Positions 43,701 through 54,115 of a DNA stretch of 64,000 nt are shown here, one piece after another. Below the pieces are notes generated by a model that was given only the letters and a program-made list of their open reading frames with translations, did no database searches and was not told the origin of the DNA. The stretch's first letter is position 1. Every line of letters begins with the position of its first letter. The DNA is from Isoetes taiwanensis (Eukaryota > Streptophyta > Lycopodiopsida > Isoetales > Isoetaceae), in assembly GCA_021234155.1 (NCBI GenBank), contig JAJEKV010000015.1, positions 3,856,455-3,920,454 on the forward strand, read 5' to 3'. The position numbers and the translations under genes were made by a program.

Positions 43701-43824
43701 TAACAAAGACCCAATTTTTTTAAAAATAAATACAAATCATTACATTCAGATCCTTTGGTTTGTTAAAGGCCCCGAAGGGGCCAAAATTTTTTTAAAGCAT
43801 AAAACAAACCATCACATTCCACAC

Positions 43825-43903
43825 TTAAAAATAAAATTCCCCCTTAAACCCCCTTTGGTTTTGGTGCATATTCACACGGGGGGTGACGTAGGGCAGCGAG
43901 AGC
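43825..43903 (+). repeat. Left member of a 79-bp inverted repeat pair
   Basis: Contains AAAATAAAATTCCCCCTTAA, ACCCCCTTTGGTTTTGGTGC and ATATTCACACGGGGGGTGAC. The reverse complement is at 50716-50794 with only a few mismatches. Weaker similarity continues outward on both sides, suggesting a longer shared repeat. Confidence 0.85.
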
Positions 43904-44014
43904 CCCTAAAATCATATTATACATGTACAAAATCAACACCATATAGTATATTGCCTCAAATCTTCTTTTTTAAAAAGGCAAGGGGTTGGGAAATGTGCCT
44001 GGAACGTCGCATGT

Positions 44015-44032
44015 AACGCCGCATGCGGCGTT
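44015..44032. repeat. Perfect 18-bp GC-rich palindrome
   Basis: AACGCCGCATGCGGCGTT. It lies in a GC-rich patch in otherwise AT-rich DNA. Could be a CpG-rich remnant of another repeat. Confidence 0.8.
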
Positions 44033-44108
44033 CCCCCTCCCCCCTGCGGTACATTTTTTTTTGAATCGTACATTTTTTTTCCTCACATTCGAGTCTTCCT
44101 TCGGGCAC

Positions 44109-44483
44109 TCAGTTGCAAGCAAACTCTTTCTTACCTTCTATTTTACTTCTGCAGCAAAAAACCGTAGCTTGGCCACTGCTGCCGATTTCCTTAAGCAGAT
44201 CATAGCTCTTCAAAAGATTGGGAAATAAAGCAGAATAGTTGTAGTTGAGAAATTCTTCGTCTGTCTCCTCCGTCTCAGTCTCTGGCTCCATACTCAGAAT
44301 TCTGTAATGCCAATACAATGCAAATGCAGACGTTCTTCCAGTGCTCTTCTTCATATCAGCTTCACCCGCCTTCAAATCGGCACCTAAGGCTGCAACCGGT
44401 AATTTGTTAGCTTTGTGATTGTGGGAGTTTCCATCGAAATGTTCGTTGTTCCACTGGATTTTCCGACATTTTCTCTGCTCCAT
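44109..44483 (-). pseudogene. Protein-kinase-like N-lobe fragment
   Basis: A 124-codon minus-strand frame from ATG at 44483. The last 31 residues, SYDLLKEIGSSGQATVF then CCRSKIEGKKEFAC followed by N, match the start of a kinase domain: Gly-rich loop (G-S-S-G-Q-A-T-V-F for GxGxxGxV) and the A-C-K strand, with Asn at the Lys position and a stop immediately after. The second Gly of the loop is Ser. The preceding acidic EPETETEETDEEF stretch could be an N-terminal extension. No further kinase motifs (HRD, DFG) are found nearby, and no GT donor sits at the break. Most likely a truncated gene fragment; chance resemblance cannot be excluded. Confidence 0.35.
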
Positions 44484-45298
44484 TTCGTATATCAGTTCCT
44501 TTTATTTTGCAAATGTGGCGCTTGGTCTGATGAACTAACTATGTCGATTTGGATGAATTTCGGTGGGTCAGATTTAAATGTTGCTTCTGATGTGTGGAGT
44601 GCCATTCTAATCTTTAAATTTTTTTGCATGTATCGGCAGATGCTCGAGGTCCTATTTTCTATTTACAGATGCCACGTCCCAAGAGTGCACTTTTGTGGTG
44701 CATGAGACGGTAGTTCTGGCTAACGTTATTTGTTGCTGTATTTCTGGCGGATGGACTATGAAGTTATGACTACGAGAGTAGGTCTTAGCCACATAATGCA
44801 TAGAGATAACTACCTCACTGGTCTAAATATTTGACCGAGTTTTATTTATTATCTAGCGGTTTGAAGGGGCGAGAACCGACTATGGCGATGTCTTTGAGAT
44901 GTCGACCAACGAGATAACGGTTTTACGTATTGATAAGTTTTCTTTGATTCTCTTTTTAAGTTTGGGGTTAGCTCGCTTTCCTTACAAGCAATTCCAATTT
45001 GCTTATTTAGGTCTTTGTTTTATAATTTTGTCATTACTCCCATTTGCACTTAATGCTGGAGACATCACCATATCTTTTTTGCTGATTTTGTGGAAGCCGA
45101 TTCTCTAGCTCGTGCTCTAGCTTCCAAGTTTGTTTTTTTCCTTTTTTTGCATGTTTTGAGATGATGTCATGCTTGAGATTCAATATCTTTGTACAAATTT
45201 CATGTAGCCACATATTCTCATGTGAAGATGTATTTCATTATGAGTTCATTAAAAGCGATTCACATATTTTTCCATCTAAAGCCATCCTGTTTTGTTTG
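44484..45298. other. Unassigned DNA before the solo LTR
   Basis: No gene or repeat recognised. It ends with GTTTG at 45294-45298, a candidate target-site copy. Confidence 0.35.
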
Positions 45299-46859
45299 TG
45301 TGACGTTCCGGACGAGATACGCCTCCGGGGCGTACATTGTAATCGCCACGCCACGCAGCGTACCGCCCCCCGATTGACGTGGTAATGCGCAACGGATAGC
45401 TGGTAAGTAGCCCTAGGGGCAACTTACTAGGAGTGTTCATATATTATTAATGTGCACATGTGCACATTAATGAGGGCACACCTTTCCATGTTGGCATATT
45501 TTGCCACCTAGCCACTAAAGGCAAGTGGGGCCTTTCCAATTATCCCACATGCCAAATTGGGTAATTGGAAACCTAGCCTAAACCCCCATGTCTATTTAGG
45601 GTAGGAAAACCCTAGCTTGCTAGTTTTAAGTCCCTAGGGTTTTAGAGCCCGGTTTTGGCTGCCCCAGAGCCAAAACCGCCCCGAGCGCCGCCCAAGCGAA
45701 TTGCGCCATCGGTTTCCGAATTCGATCAGCTCAAATAGGATGGTTGAACTCGGTCGGGAGGAGCCACTCAAGGATCGGTGTTTGGTCAATTTAATAGCTT
45801 AAACCGTCTTCTAGTCATAGAATCGATGGTTTAGACTATTAAATTGCCCATAGTAGCTATCTAGATCTTAGATCTCGGACACTAACTAAAGAACCTAACT
45901 CTATGATTAGATCTAGTTCTTTAGCTCTTCCGTGATATATTTGGATGATGTATTTACGTGAACTCCTTGTATTGGGAAGGGGGTAGAGGCCCTAAAGCTT
46001 GTAGTTAATGCTCCTAGAGTAGCCTCTCTAGCACATCATAGGGTCGCCTGTGTACAAGAGCCACACCTGGTTGTGGGTGAAGGGGCCGATCCCGGCTAAG
46101 AAGGAGATTCATGTCCTCGACTCTGAACGATCCCCACAGTGTGTAAAGCCTACCGGGATCATTGTGACTAGGTCTCCCTGGCTTACCACCGAAAGCGGTA
46201 AGGCATGGGCTCGACACTGCGGAAGTGGTGTACACTTTCCGGGTCAATCGAATACCGCAAAGGGCCCTCTAGTCACCTTGAGTCTTAGATAGATCTCTCG
46301 AGGGAGTGATCCCTACCTGCCCCATCTGGGATCGGATGATGACCCCCGTGAATAGCCCTTCGGCTATGCACCCGTGCTGGCTACAAATGTCCCAACACTT
46401 TTCAGCCTACTACGCAAAGTGTGCAATGGGAGGGGCGGATGGAGTGGACAACCCTATGCCATGTTCTTATGCCGCAAATCCATTGCCATGAATTAAATCC
46501 GCGAACGAACTCGAGACCCAAGCCGCCGGGCCATCCTTTGAGTCCGGGAGCCTTGGGTAGGATCCCCCTATGTGATGTGTGCTGATCTTTGTCTATGCAG
46601 AGGAGAGGAGGACCATCCTTCCGAGATGGCCAGGATGTTGATGTATGTGCTCGATGACATGTATGTTTTACGCTTCCGCATGACTAGGTAGGCCCCGAGG
46701 GAGACGGGTAGAATGACACCTTCACTCTTCCCACCGAGACTTCGTTATCGTGCGGCCGGATATGTGGAGGGCCCCAGACAACATGGGCTTGGTGTGGGGG
46801 AAGAACTCTGTTTGTATACCTGGTGAGTGCAATCAGATACGGAAGTAGGGGACGCCACC
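45299..46859 (+). mobile_element. Solo LTR, about 1.56 kb
   Basis: Opens TGTGACGTTCC and closes ACGCCACC; the relative at 32680-33628 closes ACGTCACA, the exact inverse of the opening. Flanks GTTTG (45294-45298) and GGTTG (46860-46864) differ at one base, like a 5-bp target duplication. There is no coding capacity, and no internal element sequence or second LTR adjoins, so it looks like the product of LTR-LTR recombination. Internal features: TTAATGTGCACATGTGCACATTAA-type palindrome near 45452 and an AGCTTAAACC / GGTTTAGACTATTAAATTG inverted pair at about 45795-45846. Confidence 0.65.
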
Positions 46860-46864
46860 GGTTG

Positions 46865-47723
46865 CATTTTGTATTTAAATTATTTTTCTGGCTCCTTCAT
46901 GGACTAAGGTGGTTTATTCGCGTCTCACGGACCCAAAGCGATCTTGAAGAGGTAAATAGATATTTCTTTGTTTAATTTGTGCAAATTACGGTTGGATATG
47001 GCGATTAAAAGCTTACTTTTGGGGCTTTTGCAAAATAAATGAGGTATGAGCAAATTGTCATTAGCAAAATTGCTCTTGCAAAATCACGGTGAACAACAAA
47101 TCATAATCTTGAGAGGAATCATTGAACCGTGTCGACCCACCTAAGCCCTTTGCGGTTCTAATCACGGGGTTTTCAAATCTCGGGGTTCATGCGGTGTTTT
47201 GGTGTGAGGGGTCATAATCACGGATTTCTAGGCGCAGTCGACACACTATTAGAATGTAAGATTTGAAAATACCGCTAGCCACAAAGTGCCGACCATTGCA
47301 TTTTGCAAGACATTCTTGCATCTTTGCATGCAAATATATACGAACTATTTTATATTGTAAAAGTTTTGGGACATTTCTTTTTTATCAATTGAATCGAAGT
47401 TAGAGCCATTTTTCGAAAGCGAAAAGACATGTTATGGCAGACAGACATGTCGAAATTTCGCTCCAAATGCATGTCGAATTTTCCACGGCAAAGACCGTTT
47501 TCTTCTCAGAGATCCTTTTGCTCTTAACTTTTGTATGATGTTTTATTTCTCTGTGTACTTCATCATCAGATTTTGTTTATGGGAAATCATAAACAGACGC
47601 ATCAATATGTAGAAGGTCATCTCATAAACATTTTAATGCAATTTATCGTGCTAAGGCTTAGGATTGACCATTGAAGTATGTTATCCTTTACATTAATGCC
47701 TCTCAATTGGAAAGCACAAACAC
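46865..47723. other. Unassigned DNA
   Basis: No gene recognised. CAAAATTG-CTTGCAAAATCAC-type short repeats near 47030-47100 only. Confidence 0.35.
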
Positions 47724-48236
47724 ATGTGCGAGTTAGTGTTGTTTCTATTCATGTTTTCTACATGCAATCTCAGGTGGGGTACATCATCTTTTGTTTTATG
47801 TTTCTTTATTTATTGGCAACCTGAGGCCACATGTTTTATGCTGAAAATTTATATGGTTCAAATCCCAAAGAATATTTACTCTTATAACCACATTTTCTGT
47901 ATCATCGATGATTGTCAATGGTCCGAGGTTAAGGACTTTTGTTGCATTACGATCTTGGGCATTCCTATGTGCAAATCCTTTGGTTGTCAATGGTCCGATA
48001 AGGACTTTTTGTATTTAGGTGTGGAATTGAACAGAAATTTATGTATGCAACTTGAAACAGATTTAAAACTGGACTTTGTACAATGCCTTGATCATTGGTC
48101 CTTCTGGCAAATATCCATCTCCCTGGTTTTTTCTGTGCACACCAAAATTGAAAGCTTTGGGTTTAAGCCAGGTGCTGCATTAGGAAGATCCAGTAGTGGC
48201 AAACCAGGGTTGTATGTGCTTAGCTTCTTCATATAG
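47724..48236 (+). other. Unassigned 170-codon open frame
   Basis: Long for AT-rich DNA but unusually Phe/Cys/Trp-rich. It contains a short internal duplication (DDCQWSEVKDF and FGCQWSDKDFLYLG, reflecting TGTCAATGGTCCGA-AGGACTTTT twice at about 47913 and 47985). No domain, signal peptide or family recognised. Could be a chance frame. Confidence 0.2.
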
Positions 48237-49734
48237 TATATTCTTGCCATTTTCAATAGGATTCTTATGCTTTGATATACTCCATTGCTTTTGGCCTTCT
48301 TGATTGTATATCTCTTATGGCTAACAAGATGATTGCTTCAGGACATTTAAGTATAGGATGGCTACAGAGAGCTCTTTGAATATAGCATCTTCTTTGCCTT
48401 TTCCAATATCAGTGATATTCAGGGCCTATTTTTTCCACAAACATTTCCAGTTGATAAGAATAATATCTCTTAGAGCACGCATAATCTCTAGATTGAGGGT
48501 TTCTGAAGTGAATAAATCCAGTGTCCATGTGATTCTTTATATATGTTGACATATAACATAAGCACAAAGACATGTTATGTTCAAATAGATATAGTAGCAG
48601 CATCTTATAACAATTTGTATGATGTCTGCCTTCCAAATTGCAGGTTCCTCCCTGTCTTATTTGTTGACTAGGAGTTTCAAGGACTAGAAAATTATGGAAT
48701 AGTTTCTTGCTTGAGTTTTAAAGAATTGAATTGTTCGTATTTATAGATATGACCAGCATAATATATTGGTCTACAAAAAAATCATTCCATAACAGCCAGG
48801 TTTATGCTATACGGCAAGCGAGTGTATGCTGAGTATAATCAATTTTGTAATTTAGCATCATGCCAGCTATTTGCCCTTAATTAGGGTCAAGGTCATGTTA
48901 TATGTGTAAAACACCGCGTGTGGCCTGGTATGATGCCCCTGATATTCATATTATGAAAGCAAAAGTCTGATATTGGGTTGAGTAGTAGTATCATTTTTTT
49001 ATTGGCATCTCCAACTATTTGCCCTTAATCAGGGCTACGTAAATGGAAAGCAAATGTTGGTCAGATGTAATGCTCCAATGAAATATGGGTCCAATGAAAT
49101 ATGGATCATATGTTAGAAAAGCAAAATTTATTACACTTTGATCTGGCTGGATGGTGCTATGAGTTTTACATCCAAGTATAAACAAGGCTATTGTAGCTTT
49201 GAATTTGACCAGGCAAAAAGAAAAGACAGATTGTATTTTTTTCCTTTGTATGGCAGGCAATTGTTTAAGAACATATTCAAGAAATCACGAAGATGAACCA
49301 TGATTCAATGAATTGATAGACTAATTTTTGGGCTTGAATGATACGGTCGACTAATTCCTCACTTTTACAGGAAGCATATCTGAAATTAAAAAATTCAAGG
49401 CACTCAGAAAAATCTGGCGTTGGAAAGTATGTTTTGGCAAAATATAGGGTTTAGGTCATCGGCAATCAATTTTGCTTCAAAATGACCTTCAATTTAGTTT
49501 TTGTGCCGGATTTTTTGTTGATGGAGATTATTTGGCACATCTAAATCATAATTTGTAGGAAAAGGAACCTAAAACTCTTGCCATTAATGTATACTTAGTG
49601 TGCAATCTGCTTTCTTGGCACGAAGTTGCTTTCAATTGTGAGCATGAAAAGGTCATAAGTGCATACTAGAATAACCAAAGAGATCATAACCACCTACTAG
49701 AATGCATGTAGATTGCAAGTCATGTGAAGACAAC
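48237..49734. other. Unassigned AT-rich DNA
   Basis: Only short frames. CAGCTATTTGCCCTTAATTA (48867) and CAACTATTTGCCCTTAATCA (49011) mark a short direct repeat about 144 bp apart. Confidence 0.35.
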
Positions 49735-50480
49735 TTAGCACGAGCAACATCCAAAATAATGCTCGGGTAAAATAGCATTTTCTCTTAGAACACTCACAAT
49801 TCTAGCCCAACCAAAAGTAGGGATTTCAACTTTGGAACGAATATGAAACATTTCTTGCATTCGACACATCCGAAATTCTTCACAAGCATGAAGGATTTGC
49901 ACTCTTACTTTTCTACTTAGCCGAATATAGCTTTCTATGAAATCCTCATACATCTAGCCTGAGGAACATCAAGCAACGCCAATAAAAAGAACACTTTTAA
50001 ATTCCTTGCAAATCTAGCCCGATCAGCGCCCAACCAATGCTTGGCTCCCAAAGCCCCTGCAAATCAAGCTCGAACAGTGCCTAAGAATGCCCACAACGCA
50101 TCTAGAAATTCGCAACTCAGAGAACAAGATGGAATATTCCTTCCATCTTCGCAACCAAAATTTCTCTCGCATAAGGATTAAAACATTCGTGCCAGAATGA
50201 TGAAGTCAATTTGGCCTAACATGCATGAACATTGCATGCATTTTTGGGGTAAAATAACACTTTTGTTAACCCTCACACTTCTAGCTTGAGCAAGGCACAT
50301 CCAACACAAGCAACGCCCATGCAAAATATCACTCCTTTAAAGCCATCTAGCTCGATCAACGCCCGAGCAATCTCCGAGCAACTCTTATTTAACTCAATCA
50401 ATGTCTGTGCAAAAATATCACACTTCCCTAAAACCCTTGCACATCTACCCTAAAAGCCCCCAAACAATGCCCGAGCACAT
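49735..50480. repeat. Degenerate tandem repeats with ATCTAGCYCGA motif
   Basis: Variants of CTTGCAAATCTAGCCCGATC, CCTGCAAATCAAGCTCGAAC, CATCTAGCTCGATCAACGCC and CTTGCACATCTACCC recur, linked by (G)CCC(G)AGCAA and TATCAC-CTTT-AAA segments. The unit is about 90-110 bp. A GCATGCATTTTTGGGGT fragment at 50237-50255 resembles the GCATGCAT family. Non-coding. Confidence 0.5.
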
Positions 50481-50715
50481 GACAATATATACCTTGCTCA
50501 ACGCTTATCTGCATGCACAGTACTATCATCTTGGATTCACCAAATGCACACACATCAAATAATGCCCGGCATCGCCGGGCACACGTTTCTAGTCTTTTAG
50601 TATTTTGCAAACTGTGTTATACAGTATACCAAAACTTGTACATGCATACCCCACAAACGAGGATTTCTATGTATGGTTGAGATCGAGGAATAAAGGGCAT
50701 ATATGCTTATCCAAC

Positions 50716-50794
50716 AGCTCTCGATGCCCGGAGTCACCCCCCGTGTGAATATGCACCAAAACCAAAGGGGGTTTAAGGGGGAATTTTATTTTTA
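50716..50794 (-). repeat. Right member of the 79-bp inverted repeat pair
   Basis: Reverse complement of 43825-43903: GTCACCCCCCGTGTGAATAT, GCACCAAAACCAAAGGGGGT and TTAAGGGGGAATTTTATTTT. Together the pair bounds about 7 kb, which could be a transposon with terminal inverted repeats or two independent MITE copies. Confidence 0.85.
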
Positions 50795-50859
50795 GTAGGT
50801 GATTCGTGTTAGTGTGCCATATGACTTTTTATCTAAGCTTTCGAATCCCCTATCTTTAT

Positions 50860-53470
50860 TGTTTCCCCGGCATGGTAGTGGGCCATTACATCTCTCTTTC
50901 CTACCACAATTAGTCCTTTTCAATAAGCTTTGCTTGCATTAGGTAGTCGTTTTTGCTTAGGATCTCAGGTTTCTCCATCGTTGGTCTATTGGTACCATTT
51001 GTGGTGGTCACTAATATTTGTTGCAGAGCTTTTACCTTGGTGGTATTTTGGAAAACCATTTGCCCATGTTTACATAGCTTTGCCAGGGCCATATCTCAGT
51101 TTGCATTCGCATGTATTATGGCGTGATCTGTTGAAGTTCCTGGATTGATGTTTGTGAGTTTTAGTGGCATATTTTATGTTGTATTCCCTTATGTGGCTTG
51201 TTCTTTGTCATTGTTACGACCACCCAACCATGTGCCCCTTCAAATTTTTGACTCGTTGATTTCTTTCCATTGCTCTTAGTGTTCTTATCTCATGATATTC
51301 TTAGTTGTAGTTTTGTTCATTACCCAATGCCTGATCGGTTCCTCTGGCCCTTGCTTTTCTCGTGGCATTCTCAGTTATAGTTTGTTCGGTCGCCCAATCT
51401 GTTCCTCTTGCCCTTCAATTCCGGGAGCAGCTTCTATTGCCTTGAGTCATATTCATCCCACCTCACTCCATCTTGCTCTATACTTGGTAGGTTTCTTTAG
51501 TTTTATGCACGTTTGATCACTTCTTCTATCCTGGTTTAGGCACCCGGAGACCCTTGTCCTTTGCATGCAACATCTATAAGTTCCTTGGATCAATTTATGT
51601 ACATTAGCACCTTCTTAAGAATGTTCTTTAGTGCCAAGACTTACAAGGTATTTGCACTCTTGCATGAGAAAATAAGTAATCTGATTACCACAATGTTATG
51701 CAAGTGAAAGAACCTGTGCAGCCTACAAATAATACCTTAGTTTTGTCTGTAAACTCTTTGCCAAATAATGATTGCGCCTTCTCTAAATTCCGTACAAGCA
51801 CATGCACTTTAACTCCTCTCACAACCGTGAGTCATGCGACCACAAAAGTCCCCGATGGCGAAGATTCTCCACGATATGGGTGTATTTGAAATTTTAAGAG
51901 TTTAAAAAGACAAGAAATTTACCAAAAAGTGCACCAAAATCACTAAAATTGGCTGCAAAGATGGCAGCTTATATTAAAATATAGCATGCACTAAAGCATC
52001 TAAAATTCGTGAATAAAGTTCTATAAGCTGAAGCACAATCCATAATGTCCTCCAACAATATGATTTTTTATAGCAACTTGTGGCAGCAAAAACGTACATT
52101 CACAACATATATCTACCAGGCTGGCAGCTCAATGGATTTGTCAAAAGACAACATCATAGAGATGGGAGCGCAAGACCTAATTGTCTAACTTGTCAAAATA
52201 CTGAATGTCATAGTCATTTATGGAAAAGCAGGGTTCGCTACAAATAGCTAAGATGAGACTTACTGTAAACACCAGTACATTCCACTCAAACAACACTGTC
52301 CTACTACGTGTAGGCCCAGGATGGACTTTATAACGTGCATTACATGATTTGGTAAGCATAAAGGCTTGGAAAAAGTTTCTCTACCTCTACGGATTGGGAC
52401 TCACTCCTTTTGGTTGCAGGCTGTGGTATAAGAGCAGAAAAGACGTGTTGGATACACAATATGAGTTTGAGAGTCTTGCGGTGTGGGATTGAAGAGGGGG
52501 GCGAGTTGTCCATGTTGTGGGTCCAGAGCATCGGACTTGAGCATTTATTGTAAATCGCAACTAAGAGGAGCAAGCGAGTGCAAGGGTACTTTCAGAGACT
52601 AAGGATGAATCAACGAAAGATGTTACCTTTGAGCTAAGGAATCCAGTTACTGAGAGTAGTGGCGCTGTCTTGTCATCATCCGATCTGCCATTCAAGTTCA
52701 TGAGGTCAGAAAATGCAGAGCGGGAGTGGTTAAGTTCTAGGGAGAGCATAATTACTTTTACAAAAGTCTAAAAAATATTGGGCAATTTGATCTTTTACAA
52801 TTTGTTTGAAAATGTTATTTGTTGGATGGTCTATTTTGCAACAGTCCAAAAGATGTTATTAAACATGCAAGGCGAAAATCAACATTTCTACAATAATTAA
52901 TATGCCTAGAATCATTGAAGGCGATATTATACATATAATGTTTGCATGCAAAAGATACTGGTAATTTCGCATACATCAAAATACACATGAATATTATGTT
53001 CTGCATGATTTTAATCTGTTGGTATGAGCAATGGGTCTAATAAGACCACTTTTAAACATGATCCAATAATAGCAAGTAATGGAGAACTTTACTTAGTAAA
53101 GGAATGCTCAGTTATATGCTAATGGGAAAATTATGGACTATAGTTTGGGTTTTTTAGCACATGCATGTTGTGGGAGGCACTTGTGCCATCACTAGCCAAT
53201 ATTCATATTCCAACATTCTGTTATAACACAAGTAGAAAGGTTAGTTCTTGCTAAGATGCCCAACAATTCTTGCACCATCTAGAGATGTCATTAATCATGG
53301 TGCTTCCTTTTAGTAATACAAAATACAATTCAAAGTTTCCAACACATGTTATATGAAGTGAAATGAAGGAAATGGGGCATCCCATCCCTTTGTACCTCCC
53401 TCCTGATGATAAAGTCAATCATTGCTTCAACATCTTCTTGCTCTCTATTAGATTTCTTGCAATCTATTTG
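50860..53470. other. Unassigned DNA with a small tandem duplication
   Basis: At about 51298-51415 a block of about 70 bp is doubled (TTAGTTGTAGTTTTGTTCAT-ACCCAATG / CAGTTATAGTTTGTTCGGTC-CCCAATC, each followed by GTTCCTCT-GCCCTT). No gene recognised. Confidence 0.4.
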
Positions 53471-53477
53471 ATAAGTT

Positions 53478-53640
53478 TTTTTTTTTTGAAGAACGTGATT
53501 TACTTCATATTATACACTCAAAATATTACAAAGTACTTCCAGAAGTAAGAAATGTCCCTGAAGCATCAATCACTTTTAGATGATCACTCCATATTGAAAT
53601 TTTAATACGATCAGAATCTATTTGATAAGTTGTGATTGCC
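53478..53640 (-). mobile_element. Possible retroposon 3' end on the minus strand
   Basis: A T run is followed by GAAGAACGTGATTTACTTCA, comparable in layout to 2573-2625 (T run then GAAGGACTGTATTAATTA). The upstream body on the minus strand is not recognisable. Confidence 0.25.
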
Positions 53641-53963
53641 GGAAGCGAATTTACCTTTTCTTGCATAATATGGAGACCTTAGCAAAAGAAAAGATAAATC
53701 ACAAAGCCTCTCTAAAACATGGACGACAAGGCACAACAATTAGACCTTCGTACTAATGCTAACTTGGTCACATAATCAGGAACATAGTTATCAGCCATAG
53801 AAATGTTGACCTTCACAGAATGGTTAGAGGTAACAAAGCTATGCAAGCAATGGATGATTGACATGTAGCCAACTGCTCATCTGAAATCTGAATTGAACAT
53901 GCCCTCTCCCATAAATGCAGTTAAGAAATAATACTTGCCACATGATTTCTGTATCAAAGACTG

Positions 53964-54030
53964 ATAGAATAGAATAGAATAGAATATGATTTTATCGTCC
54001 ACGGAGACCAACTGGCCTATGGGACCCAAG
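53964..54030 (-). mobile_element. LINE-like 3' end with (TTCTA)n tail
   Basis: On the minus strand GGCCAGTTGGTCTCCG, then GGACGATAAAATCAT, runs straight into ATTCT repeats. This aligns by eye with the 3' end of the 18-20 kb LINE (GGGCCTGGGGTCT, GGCGTGATAATACAT, then the TTA tail). It may therefore be a strongly 5'-truncated member of the same family with a different tail unit. Confidence 0.4.
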
Positions 54031-54054
54031 TACAAAGAGAGAGCAGCAGGCGTA

Positions 54055-54115
54055 TTACTACCAGGATTAAAAAACCCCCGCCCCGAAGGGTTTTCGGGGG
54101 AAAAACCTTAGTAGC
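54055..54115 (-). repeat. Fragment of the GCATGCAT family
   Basis: GGATTAAAAAACCCCCGCCC followed by CGAAGGGTTTTCGGGGGAAA and AACCTTAG matches 59300-59345 (GGATTAAAAAACCCCGCCC, TTTCGGATTTTCGAGG, AAAAACCCTAG). Surrounding similarity is lost quickly. The arms CCCCCG and CGGGGG form a small hairpin. Confidence 0.45.

Noticed and set aside
43540-44016. 158-codon plus-strand open frame
   Set aside because: It runs through the 79-bp inverted repeat and low-complexity Lys/Pro-rich DNA and shows no domain. Probably chance.
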